Shown here piece by piece: positions 16,768 through 26,234 of a stretch of 64,000 nucleotides of DNA. The stretch is from Novosphingobium silvae. GTDB lineage: Bacteria > Pseudomonadota > Alphaproteobacteria > Sphingomonadales > Sphingomonadaceae. Location: contig NZ_WVTD01000010.1 of assembly GCF_009856825.1 (NCBI RefSeq), positions 62,001 to 126,000 of the forward strand, given 5' to 3'. The notes under the pieces are model-generated. The model saw only the letters and a list, made by a program, of their open reading frames with translations. It had not been told where the DNA came from and searched no databases. Within the stretch, counting starts at the first letter, position 1. Every line of letters begins with the position of its first letter. Position numbers and translations under genes: made by a program.

Positions 16768-17910
16768 TCAGCCCTTAGTGGGCAGTTTCGCAACCGAGGT
16801 TCCGAAGGCCGAAAGCTCATCGCGATGGGTGGTCGCCTTCTGCGCGACCTCGACGTAGCTCTTGCCGTTCTCAACGAACTTGCGCGTCACCTCGCCGGTC
16901 AGGATCATCGCATCGCCGTCCGGATTGTGGCGGCGAATCTGACAGTTCGACTTGTGCAGGAAGCCGTCGTCGCCGATCCAGTCGGTCATGTGATGGGTCA
17001 GCCACGAGCAGCGCTCCGGGCCGTAGTCGTAGGCCCCCGGCGCACCGACCTCGAGCGCGAAAGCTTCGTCCCAGTGCACGCGCTCGGGGCAGTCCGGCAC
17101 GTTGAAGCGGTTGCGGATACCAAGGCCCGGGTGCGCCTTCTGCATCTTGTACGCCAGCTTGTTGGCGCGGATGTAGAGGCCACCCCACCCTTGCGCATAG
17201 CAGATGAAGCCGGTGACGGTCATCGGGCCCTTCATCATCGGCGGCAGCTTGTCGCCCACGTTCACGTCCTCGAAGTAACGCGGGATCGCGCCGCGCTGCT
17301 CTTCCTGGTCGTAGATCTCGTAGAACTCGTCGAGCTGCTCCTGCGTGAAGGGCTCCACGCGGCCGCGCGCCTCGGTGTACTTGGTGCCACGCTCGCGCGC
17401 CTCGTCGCGGTCGGTGCGGAACACCCAGCTGTCGGCGCCGGCAACGTGGTCGCCGTTCTGGTTGTAGAAATCGACGTGGTAGATCTGCTGGAATGAACGG
17501 CCCGCGAACCTGGTCTGGTGCTCGACAAGGTCCTTGAGGTACGGCACGGTTGTGATGGTGTCGCCGCGCAGGACCGGCTTGTGCCAGGTCCAGTCCGCAC
17601 CCGCCCACATTGCGTGAACGCCCGAGAGGCCGCCGCAGTAGCCCGAGACGATGCGGCTGGTGGTGAACAGGAACGAGGGCAGCGCGACGATCGTGCCGTA
17701 CTTCGTCTTCGAGGCGTATTCCGGATCGCACCAGAGCGGATTATCGTCGCCGATGCCGTGCGCGTAGTGCCGGATGGCGTCGCGGGTCGCCTCGTAGTTC
17801 CAAGGCTCGACTGTGTTCTCGATCTTGACGCCGATGCGCTGGCGCAGATCATCAAGTCCTTCCTCGGTGATCTTGGGGAACTTGTTCCTGGGTTCTGCTG
17901 TAGTGGCCAT
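16768..17910 (-). CDS. Two-domain MaoC-like acyl dehydratase (FAS1-type N-terminal domain)
   Basis: The 380-residue protein carries two hot-dog-fold halves. The first holds AIRHYAHGIGDDNPLWCDPEYA near residue 45, the hydratase-like GDDNPLW motif. The second begins near 210 (RYFEDVNVGDKLPPMMKGPMT). This layout matches MaoC_dehydrat_N proteins that hydrate enoyl-CoA esters in unusual acyl-CoA pathways. It lies 30 bp downstream of the acyl-CoA ligase gene and is probably co-transcribed. The exact substrate is unknown. Confidence 0.8.
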   Translation of the reverse strand: MATTAEPRNKFPKITEEGLDDLRQRIGVKIENTVEPWNYEATRDAIRHYAHGIGDDNPLWCDPEYASKTKYGTIVALPSFLFTTSRIVSGYCGGLSGVHAMWAGADWTWHKPVLRGDTITTVPYLKDLVEHQTRFAGRSFQQIYHVDFYNQNGDHVAGADSWVFRTDRDEARERGTKYTEARGRVEPFTQEQLDEFYEIYDQEEQRGAIPRYFEDVNVGDKLPPMMKGPMTVTGFICYAQGWGGLYIRANKLAYKMQKAHPGLGIRNRFNVPDCPERVHWDEAFALEVGAPGAYDYGPERCSWLTHHMTDWIGDDGFLHKSNCQIRRHNPDGDAMILTGEVTRKFVENGKSYVEVAQKATTHRDELSAFGTSVAKLPTKG

Positions 17911-17939
17911 TTCTTACTCCTCGATCCTTGTGATTGTTT

Positions 17940-19526
17940 TCAGGCGACGGCTTCCGCCGCCTTCGCGGCCTCGCGGTCGCGCAGCATCTTGCGATGGACC
18001 TTGCCGGCGGGGTTCTTGGGCAGCTCGTCGACGAACTCGACGATGCGCGGAAATTCATGCTGGGCGAGGCGTTCACGCGTGAAGTCCTGAAGCTCGCGGA
18101 CCAGCGTATCCGAGCCCTCGCGGTTGGCGACGACGAAGGCCTTGACGACCTGCCCGCGCTGCGCATCCGGCACACCGATAACGCCGCATTCGAGCACGGC
18201 ATCGTGGCGCAGCATGGTGTTCTCGATCTCGACCGCGGACATCGTCCAGCCTGCCGAGATAATCACGTCGTCCGCGCGCCCGCAGTGATAGAAGTAGCCG
18301 TCCTCGTCGATCTTCGCGCGGTCCTTGGTGGTCATCCACCCGCCGCCTCTCCACAGCATCAGCTCGCCGATCTCGCCCGGATCGCAGGCGGTTCCGTCGC
18401 CCCGCTGGACCTCCAGCTTCTGTCCCGGAACTGCCTTGCCTAGGGAGCCGGGCTTCACCGTGAAGTCGTCCGCGCCAGGATAGTTCACCAGCACCACGCC
18501 GATCTCGGTGGTGCCGTACATCGAGCAGGCTGACACCTTGAACCACGTGTCGATCCATTCCAGCGTCGCCGGGTCGATCGGCTCGCCGGTAAAGGAGAGC
18601 TTGTCGAAGTGGAACGCGAAGTCCGCCGCCGCGCCGCTGTTCTTCATCATGCGGTAGTGCGTCGCCGCCGCCGACATGTTGGTGATGCCAAAGTCGTCCA
18701 GTGCCTTCATCAGGCGCACCGGATCGAAGCGGCCCGCGAAAGTGCCGGTCGTCACCCCCATGGCCAGCGGCGCAAGCGTGCCGTGCCACAGGCCATGGCC
18801 CCATGCCGGGCTCGATGGGCAGAAGAACTCGTCGCCGGGACGAATGCCGGTGCCATAGAGCGCGGCGAACATCAGAGTGACGAGCGTGCGGTGCGAATGC
18901 TTCACCGCTTCCGGCAGTTCGCGCGTGGTGCCGCTGGTATACTGGAATACGGCCATGTCGTTGGCCCTGGTCCGTGGCGTGTAGCTGGTCGGCAGGCCGG
19001 AAAGCGAAGCCAGGAACGCATTGTCCGCCACGATCACGCGCGGCTTGCCATCGACCGCCACCGAGCGCGCCAGTTCCGCCTTCTCGGCATTGGTGACAAG
19101 GATCGAGGGCTCGCAGTCACCCACCCGCAGGCGCAGGGCGTCGGGACCGAAGAGAGTGAACAGCGGCACCGAGATCGCGCCTGTCTGCATCGCGCCGAAC
19201 AGGCAGACATAGAAGGGCAGCGACGGCTCGAGCATGAAGGCGATCCGCTCGCCCGGCTGCACGCCTTCTGCGTCAAGCCAGTGCGCGAACCTGGCCGCGC
19301 CGGCGGCGATCGTGTCGAAGGTCAACACTTCGTCGCTGCCGTCGGCATGGGCGATGCGCACCGCTGCCCGGCTTGAACCATCGGCATGACGCGTCACGCA
19401 TTCGTGCGCGATGTTGAAGTATTCCCGGTCGCCGTCGAACAGCTCCCAGAGCGCCGCAGAGGAGGCGTGCGCCTGCGCATCGGCATAGCGCGTGTAGTTT
19501 GTAAGCCCCGCAATCACCCTGGCCAT
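17940..19526 (-). CDS. AMP-forming acyl-CoA ligase
   Basis: The 528-residue protein belongs to the ANL adenylating enzymes. The phosphate loop reads YTSGTTRELPEAVKHSH, lacking the usual Gly-Lys pair, a variation I recall from an acyl-CoA synthetase subgroup. SMYGTTEIGVVL is the adenine motif, and CGRADDVIISAGW the hinge region. The catalytic Lys is near residue 509 in NPAGKVHRK. It should activate a carboxylic acid to its CoA ester at the entry of the leftward operon. The ATG at 19526 is used. It is divergent from an IclR regulator 117 bp away. Confidence 0.88.
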   Translation of the reverse strand: MARVIAGLTNYTRYADAQAHASSAALWELFDGDREYFNIAHECVTRHADGSSRAAVRIAHADGSDEVLTFDTIAAGAARFAHWLDAEGVQPGERIAFMLEPSLPFYVCLFGAMQTGAISVPLFTLFGPDALRLRVGDCEPSILVTNAEKAELARSVAVDGKPRVIVADNAFLASLSGLPTSYTPRTRANDMAVFQYTSGTTRELPEAVKHSHRTLVTLMFAALYGTGIRPGDEFFCPSSPAWGHGLWHGTLAPLAMGVTTGTFAGRFDPVRLMKALDDFGITNMSAAATHYRMMKNSGAAADFAFHFDKLSFTGEPIDPATLEWIDTWFKVSACSMYGTTEIGVVLVNYPGADDFTVKPGSLGKAVPGQKLEVQRGDGTACDPGEIGELMLWRGGGWMTTKDRAKIDEDGYFYHCGRADDVIISAGWTMSAVEIENTMLRHDAVLECGVIGVPDAQRGQVVKAFVVANREGSDTLVRELQDFTRERLAQHEFPRIVEFVDELPKNPAGKVHRKMLRDREAAKAAEAVA

Positions 19527-19617
19527 CAACCGTCCCCGTCATGCCAGGCCGAATCACGTCGGCAGGCGATTGTCCTTGTGTTCAGCACGGACTGACATAG
19601 TTCGCTTGATCTTGTAA

Positions 19618-19646
19618 ATATTGAATGTTATTCTATATATTGAATG
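19618..19646. promoter_or_regulatory. Direct repeat in the acyl-CoA ligase/IclR intergenic region
   Basis: ATATTGAATG occurs at 19618-19627 and 19637-19646, 19 bp apart, in a very AT-rich patch that overlaps the IclR start codon. TGAATGTTATTCA-like symmetry (GAAT/ATTC) sits inside. It is a candidate IclR operator. Confidence 0.45.
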
Positions 19647-20429
19647 ATTAGCCAAACTGTACCTGCACCGACGGCCAGCAAGGCCCCTGCCATCGCCCGC
19701 GCCGCTGCGGCCCTGCGCCTGCTCGGCCGCAGCGAGGCGCCTCTAGGCGTGCAGGCGATCGCCCGCGAACTCGGGCTCGTGCCAAGCACCTGCCTCTATG
19801 TGCTGAGAGCGCTCGTGGCCGAGGAACTGGTAGCTTTCGACGCCGACACCAAGCGCTACAGCCTTGATGCAGGCGTGCTCACGCTCGCCCGCGCGTGGCT
19901 GCGACGCGACCAGTTCAACGACTTGGCGCAAGGCCCGCTCGACCGTCTCGCGCGCGAGTTCGGGATCACCACGCTCGGCGTCCAGCTTTTCGGGCTCGAC
20001 CGCATCATCGTCACCGCGATGTCGCAGTCGGGGCAGAACTTCCAGCTCTCTACCCAAGTCGGCAGCCGCTTCCCGGCGCTGGTCTCGGCCACGGGTCGCT
20101 GCATCGCCGCTTTCGGAGGCTATCGGATGAACGACCTTAGGCCGAGATTCGACGCCCTGCGCTGGGACGAGGCGCCGAGCTGGGAGGAGTGGCTGGCGCA
20201 GGTCGAGGAGGCGCGCGACACCGGGATCGGCGTGGACGCAGGCCACTACATCGCCGGAGTGACCGTCATCGCGGCGCCGGTGTGGAAGGGTGGCCGCGAT
20301 GCCGCGCGCGCGCCGAGCCATGCACTGGTCGCCATCGGCATCGGTGCTGCCATGCGCAGCGAACTGCCGCGCATCAAGGACGCGCTGAAAGGCGCCGCGC
20401 GGTCACTGGGCGATCAGCTGGCAGGGTAG
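19644..20429 (+). CDS. IclR family transcriptional regulator
   Basis: The 261-residue protein has an N-terminal winged helix (AIARAAAALRLLG to about residue 75, with IARELGLVPSTCLYVLRAL as the recognition helix region). The IclR effector domain follows, including VGSRFPALVSATGRCIAAFGG and AAPVWKGG. IclR proteins usually control adjacent catabolic operons and themselves in response to an aromatic or carboxylic metabolite. Divergence from the acyl-CoA ligase operon makes that operon the likely target. Confidence 0.9.
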   Translation: MISQTVPAPTASKAPAIARAAAALRLLGRSEAPLGVQAIARELGLVPSTCLYVLRALVAEELVAFDADTKRYSLDAGVLTLARAWLRRDQFNDLAQGPLDRLAREFGITTLGVQLFGLDRIIVTAMSQSGQNFQLSTQVGSRFPALVSATGRCIAAFGGYRMNDLRPRFDALRWDEAPSWEEWLAQVEEARDTGIGVDAGHYIAGVTVIAAPVWKGGRDAARAPSHALVAIGIGAAMRSELPRIKDALKGAARSLGDQLAG

Positions 20430-20440
20430 GCGGGTCCGCC

Positions 20441-20890
20441 TCAGCCCTTCTTCTTCAGCAGGACCGTGCGCAGCATCGAGAGCGCGACCTCGCCGCGCTG
20501 GTTGGTCAACTCGTGCCGGAACACGACGATGCCCTGCCCGGGGCGCGACTTGCTCTCGCGCATTTCCACCACTTCGCTGGAGCAGGTGAGCGTGTCGCCG
20601 ATGAAGGTGGGCTTGGGCGTCACCACCTTGTCGAAGCCGAGGTTGGCGACGAGCGTGCCCACCGTCGTGTCCGCGATCGAGAGGCCCACAGCGAGGCTGA
20701 AGGTGAAGGTGGAGTTGACGAGGATCTGCCCGAACTCGCTCGCCTTGGCCGCCTCCGCGTCGAGGTGCAGCGGCTGCATGTTGTGCGTCATCGCCGAGAA
20801 CAGCAGGTTGTCCGTCTCGGTGACGGTGCGGCTGGGCTGGTGGGTGATATGGTCGCCCACCAGCCATTCCTCGAAGAAACGTCCGGGCAT
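20441..20890 (-). CDS. MaoC family dehydratase
   Basis: The 149-residue single hot-dog protein carries the MaoC hydratase core AMTHNMQPLHLDAEAA near residue 33. The His in PLHLD is kept, while the canonical GDxNP Asp is replaced by Thr-His, as in mesaconyl-CoA-hydratase-like relatives. VNSTFTFSLAVGL and FIGDTLTCSSEVVE follow. The start overlaps the carboxylase alpha stop (TGATG), so it is translationally coupled and should hydrate an enoyl-CoA in that pathway. Confidence 0.8.
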   Translation of the reverse strand: MPGRFFEEWLVGDHITHQPSRTVTETDNLLFSAMTHNMQPLHLDAEAAKASEFGQILVNSTFTFSLAVGLSIADTTVGTLVANLGFDKVVTPKPTFIGDTLTCSSEVVEMRESKSRPGQGIVVFRHELTNQRGEVALSMLRTVLLKKKG

Positions 20891-22731
20891 CAGGCAGTCT
20901 CCTCGATCCGGGCGAGCAGCGCCTCGACCTGCACCTGCTGGCCTGCGCCGGCGTTGAGTTCCGCGACCACGCCATCGAACGGCGCGGTGAGGGTATGCTC
21001 CATTTTCATCGCTTCCAGCGTCAGGAGCTTCTGGCCCTTGGTGACAGCCTGCCCCTCGCTCACGTCCACCGCGATGACCTTGCCCGGCATCGGCGCCAGG
21101 ATCGCGCCCGAGCCCGCCGCGGCGCCATGCGCTCCGTCGCGACGCCAGGGCTCCAGCAGCCAGGCCTGCCCCTGCTCGGTGACGAGCACGCCGTTCGCGG
21201 GCTCCTCGCTCCCTTCTCCTTCAAGCGCGATCTCGATCTTCTCGCCGTCCAGCAGGAACCACGCCTTGCGCGCCGGGGCGGCATTGAGCCTGAGCCCGGG
21301 TGCCAGCACCGCCGGGACCAGCGCCTCCGCCGCCGTCTGCAGCGCCTCGTCCGAGGGCACCGGCGGCTGGCTGAGCACCTCTCCGTCCCGGCCGATCAGC
21401 CTGGTATCGACCCTGCCGGCGGCAAAGTCGCAATGCTGCAGCGCCATCACGAGGAACGAGGCGTTGGTGCGCACCGGCCAGACTGCGCTGTCCTCCAGCA
21501 TGGCGCCGAGCCGTTCTCGCGCCTCCTCGCGGTCCTCGCCCCAGGCGATCACTTTGGCGATCATCGGGTCGTAGAAGGGCGAGACTTCCGCCCCCTGATA
21601 GACACCCGTATCGATCCGCCCGCCTTCGGCCTCGCCGAACTGCAGGAGTTCAAGGCGACCGGTGCTGGGGAGGAAGCCCTTGGCCGGGTCCTCAGCATAG
21701 AGCCGCGCCTCCATTGCCCAGCCATCGATGGTCAGTTCCTCCTGCGAAAGCGGCAGCGGCTCCCCGCTCGCCACGCGCAGCTGCCATTCGACCAGATCGA
21801 CGCCGGTGATCTCCTCGGTCACGGGATGCTCGACCTGCAGGCGGGTGTTCATTTCCATGAACCAGATGCGATCGGCGGACAGTGCGCCCGAACCATCGGC
21901 GATGAACTCGATCGTCCCTGCCCCCACGTAGTCCACCGCCCGGGCCGCGCGCACGGCGGCGGCGCAGAGCGCCTCGCGGGTGGCGGCATCCATTCCGGGA
22001 GCGGGCGCTTCCTCGATCACCTTCTGGTGGCGGCGCTGGAGCGAGCAGTCGCGCTCGAACAGGTGGACGACGTTGCCGTGGCTGTCGCCGAAGACCTGCA
22101 CCTCGATGTGGCGGGGCGAGGCGATGTACTTCTCGATCAGGACATGGTCGTTGCCGAAGGAGCTTGCCGCCTCGCGCTTGCACGAGGCGAGCGCGTCGAT
22201 GAAGGCGGCGGGGTCCTCGACCAGCCGCATGCCCTTGCCGCCGCCGCCCGCGACGGCCTTGATGAGCACGGGATAGCCGATCTTCGCCGCTTCCCCGGCC
22301 AGCGCTTCCGGCTCCTGGTTCTCGCCCATGTAGCCGGGCGTCACCGGCACTCCGGCGTCGGCCATGAGCTTCTTGGCCGCATCCTTGAGCCCCATCGCCG
22401 TGATCGAGGAGGGGTTCGGGCCCACCCATACGATCCCGGCATCCATCACCGCCTGCGCAAATTCCGCGTTCTCCGATAGAAAACCGTACCCCGGGTGGAT
22501 CGCCTCAGCCCCGGTCGCGCTGGCAGCGGCAAGAATCTTCTCGGGCCTGAGATAGCTTTCGCGCGCCGCGCTCGGGCCGATGTGCACGGCCTCGTCCGCC
22601 TCGTGCACGTGAAGCGCGCCCGCATCAGCATCGGAGTAGACCGCGATGGTGCGGATGCCCAGCCGCCTCGCCGTGCGGATCACACGGCAGGCGATCTCGC
22701 CGCGGTTGGCGATGAGGAGGGATGTGATCAT
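20890..22731 (-). CDS. Acyl-CoA carboxylase alpha subunit: biotin carboxylase plus biotin carrier domain
   Basis: The 613-residue protein has a biotin carboxylase region (LLIANRGEIACRVIRTARRLG at the start, ATP-grasp KAVAGGGGKGMRLV near residue 155, FMEMNTRLQVEHPVTE near 290) and a C-terminal biotinyl domain with Lys576 in EAMKMEH. It carboxylates biotin for the beta subunit at 23045. Context and partner suggest 3-methylcrotonyl-CoA carboxylase (leucine breakdown); geranyl-CoA or another acyl-CoA carboxylase cannot be excluded. It overlaps the DUF3088 gene by 4 nt. Confidence 0.88.
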   Translation of the reverse strand: MITSLLIANRGEIACRVIRTARRLGIRTIAVYSDADAGALHVHEADEAVHIGPSAARESYLRPEKILAAASATGAEAIHPGYGFLSENAEFAQAVMDAGIVWVGPNPSSITAMGLKDAAKKLMADAGVPVTPGYMGENQEPEALAGEAAKIGYPVLIKAVAGGGGKGMRLVEDPAAFIDALASCKREAASSFGNDHVLIEKYIASPRHIEVQVFGDSHGNVVHLFERDCSLQRRHQKVIEEAPAPGMDAATREALCAAAVRAARAVDYVGAGTIEFIADGSGALSADRIWFMEMNTRLQVEHPVTEEITGVDLVEWQLRVASGEPLPLSQEELTIDGWAMEARLYAEDPAKGFLPSTGRLELLQFGEAEGGRIDTGVYQGAEVSPFYDPMIAKVIAWGEDREEARERLGAMLEDSAVWPVRTNASFLVMALQHCDFAAGRVDTRLIGRDGEVLSQPPVPSDEALQTAAEALVPAVLAPGLRLNAAPARKAWFLLDGEKIEIALEGEGSEEPANGVLVTEQGQAWLLEPWRRDGAHGAAAGSGAILAPMPGKVIAVDVSEGQAVTKGQKLLTLEAMKMEHTLTAPFDGVVAELNAGAGQQVQVEALLARIEETA

Positions 22732-23045
22732 GGGTGACGCTCCGGGAAGCCGTGACGGGTGTTGAGCGCCTGCAGCAGCGCTTCGATCTCGTTAACGAAC
22801 CCGCCCTCGGCAAAAGCGAGCGCGGGCAGGTTCTGGTTGGCCTCGCCGAGCCGGTCGACGACTTGCCTGCGGGGACGCGGCCAGCCTGCCCGCACGACTT
22901 CGATGTTCGCCGCCAGCTTTGGAAAGAGGGCGAGCAGGCCTTCCACTGTGACGCAGTCCTTGCAGTAGAAGCGGCGCTCGCCTCCGAACGCCGGGTCGGC
23001 CCAATCGGTCTCGAGCAAAAAAAGCGTGTCCTTGCCCATTGCCAT
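22728..23045 (-). CDS. DUF3088 domain protein (thioredoxin-like)
   Basis: The 105-residue protein matches DUF3088: KDTLFLLETDWADPAFGGER at the N-terminus, then RRFYCKDCVTVEGLL with a CxxC-like pair, WPRPRRQVVDRLGEANQNLP, and PALAFAEGGFV. The family looks like a reduced thioredoxin fold. The function is unknown. It overlaps the carboxylase beta stop (TGATG) and the alpha start (ATGA), so it is locked between the two carboxylase subunit genes. An alternative ATG at 23039 exists. Confidence 0.8.
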   Translation of the reverse strand: MAMGKDTLFLLETDWADPAFGGERRFYCKDCVTVEGLLALFPKLAANIEVVRAGWPRPRRQVVDRLGEANQNLPALAFAEGGFVNEIEALLQALNTRHGFPERHP

Positions 23046-24646
23046 CACATCCGGAACACCCCGAAGCGGGGTGCCTCCGGTGTCGGCGCTTCAAGGCAGG
23101 CCGAAAGCGCGAGGCCAAGCACGTCGCGGGTCTGGACGGGATCGATCACGCCATCGTCCCACAGGCGGGCGGTCGCGTAGTAGGGATTGCCCTCGTCCTC
23201 GTACTTCTGCCGGATCGGTGCCTTGAACGCCTCGGCTTCCTCGGCCGACCATGTCGCGGCATCGCGGTGGACGGTGGCGAGCACCGAGGCGGCCTGCTCG
23301 CCGCCCATGACCGAGATCCGCGCGTTGGGCCAGCTGAACAGGAAGCGCGGGTCGTAGGCCCGGCCGCACATCCCGTAGTTGCCCGCGCCGAACGAGCCCC
23401 CGATCAGCACCGTGAGCTTGGGCACTTGCGCAGTCGCCACGGCCGTGACCAGCTTGGCGCCGTGCTTGGCGATGCCTTCCGCCTCGTACTTGCCGCCGAC
23501 CATGAAGCCCGAAATGTTCTGCAGGAACAGCAGCGGGATGCGGCGCTGGCACGCAAGCTCGATGAAGTGCGCGCCCTTCTGCGCGCTTTCCGAGAACAGC
23601 ACGCCGTTGTTCGCGAGGATCGCCACCGGAATACCGTGGATATGCGCGAAGCCGCAGACGAGCGTCGCGCCGTAAAGCGCCTTGAACTCGTGGAACTCGG
23701 ACCCGTCGACGATGCGGGCGATCACCTCGTGCACGTCGTAGGGCGCGCGCACGTCCTCGGGCACGATCGCGTAAAGCTCCTCCGCCGGATACCTTGGGGG
23801 CCGCGCCTCGCGGATTGCCAGATCCGGTTGGCAAGCCGGGCCGAGGTGGCTGACGATGTCGCGCACGATGGTGAGCGCGTGCTCGTCGTCCTCGGCCAGA
23901 TGGTCCGTCACGCCCGACTTGCGGCTGTGGAGGTCGCCGCCACCAAGGTCCTCGGTGCTGATGACCTCGCCCGTCGCGGCCTGCACCAGCGGCGGCCCGG
24001 CCAGGAAGATTGTGCCCTGCTCCTTCACGATGACGCTCTCGTCGCTCATCGCCGGCACGTAGGCGCCGCCTGCCGTGCAGCTACCCATGACGCTGGCGAT
24101 CTGCGGGATGCCTTTCGCGCTCATCTGCGCCTGGTTGTAGAAGAACCGCCCAAAGTGATCGCGGTCGGGAAAGACCTCGGCCTGGTTGGGAAGGTTCGCG
24201 CCGCCGCTGTCGACAAGGTAGACGCAAGGCAGGCGGTTCGCCTCGGCGATCTCCTGCGCTCGGATGTGCTTCTTCACCGTCATCGGGAAGTAGGTGCCGC
24301 CCTTCACCGTCGCATCGTTGGCGAAGATCATGCACTGGCGGCCCGAGACACGCCCGATGCCGGCGATGAGCCCCGCTCCGGGCACTTCGTCGCCATAGAG
24401 GCCGTTGGCGGCAAGCTGTCCGATCTCGAGGAACGGCGAGCCGGCATCCAGCAGCCGCTCCACCCGGTCGCGCGGCAGCAGCTTGCCGCGCGCCAGGTGC
24501 CGCTCGCGCGAGCGCTCGTCCCCCCCAAGCGCGGTCCGCGCCACCCGCTCGCGCAGTTCGACGGCAAGCGCACGGTTGTGCGCATCGCGTGCCCTGGCCA
24601 CGGGACTGTCGAGATCGACGTTGCTCTGCAGGACCGGCGCGCTCAT
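23045..24646 (-). CDS. Acyl-CoA carboxylase beta subunit (methylcrotonyl-CoA carboxylase type)
   Basis: The 533-residue carboxyltransferase moves CO2 from biotin to the acyl-CoA. Marks typical of the methylcrotonyl-CoA group are [20 protein letters not shown] near residue 152 and [37 protein letters not shown] and [20 protein letters not shown] lie in the second half. It is first in the operon beta-DUF3088-alpha-MaoC, with each junction overlapping. A LysR gene is divergent upstream. Confidence 0.9.
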   Translation of the reverse strand: MSAPVLQSNVDLDSPVARARDAHNRALAVELRERVARTALGGDERSRERHLARGKLLPRDRVERLLDAGSPFLEIGQLAANGLYGDEVPGAGLIAGIGRVSGRQCMIFANDATVKGGTYFPMTVKKHIRAQEIAEANRLPCVYLVDSGGANLPNQAEVFPDRDHFGRFFYNQAQMSAKGIPQIASVMGSCTAGGAYVPAMSDESVIVKEQGTIFLAGPPLVQAATGEVISTEDLGGGDLHSRKSGVTDHLAEDDEHALTIVRDIVSHLGPACQPDLAIREARPPRYPAEELYAIVPEDVRAPYDVHEVIARIVDGSEFHEFKALYGATLVCGFAHIHGIPVAILANNGVLFSESAQKGAHFIELACQRRIPLLFLQNISGFMVGGKYEAEGIAKHGAKLVTAVATAQVPKLTVLIGGSFGAGNYGMCGRAYDPRFLFSWPNARISVMGGEQAASVLATVHRDAATWSAEEAEAFKAPIRQKYEDEGNPYYATARLWDDGVIDPVQTRDVLGLALSACLEAPTPEAPRFGVFRM

Positions 24647-24720
24647 CCCTTATCCTTCGCTGCGGACGGCTGACAGCCGACCTCGATTTGCGGCATCTAT
24701 TTAACCAAGGCCGAACGATG

Positions 24721-24741
24721 GCGGAAATTGAAAGTTTCCGC
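24721..24741. promoter_or_regulatory. Inverted repeat in the carboxylase/LysR intergenic region
   Basis: GCGGAAA (24721-24727) and TTTCCGC (24735-24741) form a perfect 7-bp inverted repeat with a 7-bp spacer. It sits inside a wider ATGGCG (24718)/CGCCAT (24746) pair, 20-40 bp before the LysR start. This is a likely LysR binding site. Confidence 0.5.
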
Positions 24742-24762
24742 GCTTCGCCATAGACACGATCA

Positions 24763-25665
24763 ATGATCGACCAGTACCTCCTGCGCTACTTCCTGAGCGT
24801 TGCGGAAACCGGCAGCTTCAGCCGCGCTGCCAAGCGGGTAAGCGTTACGCAGCCGACCCTCTCTACCGGCATCGCCCGGCTCGAGCGCGAACTGGGGGCG
24901 CAGCTGTTCGACAGGGGCCGGGGCGGGGGGCAGGCGCGCGGGGTTTCGCTGACGCCTGCGGGGAGCCGGTTCCTCGTCCGCGCCCGGCGCATTGCCGCCG
25001 AGTACGAACACGCGCTCGTCGAATTGAGCGAGGTGGCCGACCCCACGCTGCTGCGCATCGGGATCCTGAACACGATCCCCAACCGCATCGTCGAAGACTG
25101 GCTGATACGCCATCGCGCGCTGGCATCGGGCGAGGCGCTGGAGATCCTGGACGGCGGCGAGCGCGACATCGCCGAGCGGCTCGAACGTGGCCGCATCGAT
25201 GTGGCGCTCACCGTGTTGCGGCCCCATCATGCGCGCTTCCATCCCGAACCGCTCGCGCGGGAGCGCTATATGATGGTCCTGCCGACCGACCATCGGCTCG
25301 CCGGGGAGAGCGAGGTGGAAGCCGAACACCTCGCCCGCGACCGCATGGCGCTGCGCCGCCACTGCGAGGCGCTGCCCCAGATCAACCGCTTTTTCGTGGA
25401 ACGCGGCGTGCGGCCGCGCTTCGTGCTCAAGACCACGAGCGACGAGCGCGTGCTCTCCATCGTGCGCAGCGGCGCAGGGGTGGGCATGATGCCCGAATGC
25501 TTCGCCGGAGGGCCCGAGCACTTCGTCCCCGTCCGCGATTTCGAGCTGGTGCGCGAGATCGGCCTGCTCCACGCCGGCGACGCGCATCTGGGCGATGTGA
25601 ATGGGAGCGGGGCGGTGTCCAGCCCCTTCCTGCAGTTGGTGCGCGAACACTACGCCCGGGGCTGA
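24763..25665 (+). CDS. LysR family transcriptional regulator
   Basis: The 300-residue protein starts MIDQYLLRYFLSVAETGSFS, followed by the winged-helix recognition region AAKRVSVTQPTLSTGIARLE. A periplasmic-binding-protein-like effector domain follows from about residue 90. LysR regulators commonly control a divergent operon; here that is the acyl-CoA carboxylase operon, with an inverted repeat between them. Its last 16 bp overlap the convergent SURF1 gene. Confidence 0.92.
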   Translation: MIDQYLLRYFLSVAETGSFSRAAKRVSVTQPTLSTGIARLERELGAQLFDRGRGGGQARGVSLTPAGSRFLVRARRIAAEYEHALVELSEVADPTLLRIGILNTIPNRIVEDWLIRHRALASGEALEILDGGERDIAERLERGRIDVALTVLRPHHARFHPEPLARERYMMVLPTDHRLAGESEVEAEHLARDRMALRRHCEALPQINRFFVERGVRPRFVLKTTSDERVLSIVRSGAGVGMMPECFAGGPEHFVPVRDFELVREIGLLHAGDAHLGDVNGSGAVSSPFLQLVREHYARG

Positions 25666-26234
25666 TCCTTGCCTGCGGACTTGCCGCGCCTCACTGCCAG
25701 AACGTAGATCACCAGCGCCGTGGCGGCGAAGAGGAACCACTGCCCGGCGTAGGACAGGTGGTTGTTGGGCAGGTCCGAAGGGTCGGGCACGGCGTTGGCC
25801 TGCAGCCCGGCGACGGGAGGATCGGCCACGAGCCGCGGGCCCGGGGCGATCACGCCCGTGACCACTCCGCCCCGCCAGTCCCGCGCGGCCAGGGGCTGCT
25901 GCGACCACCCCATCACCACCAGTGCGGTCCCGCCGCCCGCAAGCGTGCACCTCGCGGTTTGCGCCACGCCCGGTTCGCCCGCCGCATTCCGCCCGGCGAT
26001 GCCGCTGCGCAGGCCCACGCTCGCGCAGGTCAGGCGCGATTTGCGGTAGAGCATGTCGTCGCCCGGACCCGCCGGGCTCCACTCCACCGGTGCCGGGTTG
26101 GCGGTGGCAGCCACGTAACGGGCGAGCAGCGCCTCCTTCTCGTGCATTCGCCGCAGCTGCCAGAAGCCGAGCGACACCATCACGCCGACGGCGGCCATGA
26201 CGACGATGGTGGCAAGTATGGGAATGCGGCGCAT
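25650..26234 (-). CDS. SURF1 family cytochrome oxidase assembly protein
   Basis: The 194-residue protein has a transmembrane segment at each end (residues 5-25 and about 160-180), the SURF1 layout. After the first come GFWQLRRMHEKEALLARY and later VVMGWSQQPLA; PDPSDLPNNHLSYAGQWFLFA precedes the last segment. It is shorter than many SURF1 proteins because the middle is trimmed. SURF1 helps insert haem a into oxidase subunit I. It is the last gene of the cox cluster, but the terminator-like hairpin at 26359 lies before it. Confidence 0.88.
   Translation of the reverse strand: MRRIPILATIVVMAAVGVMVSLGFWQLRRMHEKEALLARYVAATANPAPVEWSPAGPGDDMLYRKSRLTCASVGLRSGIAGRNAAGEPGVAQTARCTLAGGGTALVVMGWSQQPLAARDWRGGVVTGVIAPGPRLVADPPVAGLQANAVPDPSDLPNNHLSYAGQWFLFAATALVIYVLAVRRGKSAGKDQPRA

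Noticed and set aside
23039..24673. A 544-codon open frame opposite the carboxylase beta gene
   Set aside because: The sense gene has clear carboxyltransferase motifs; the antisense product is His/Arg-rich and shows no family.
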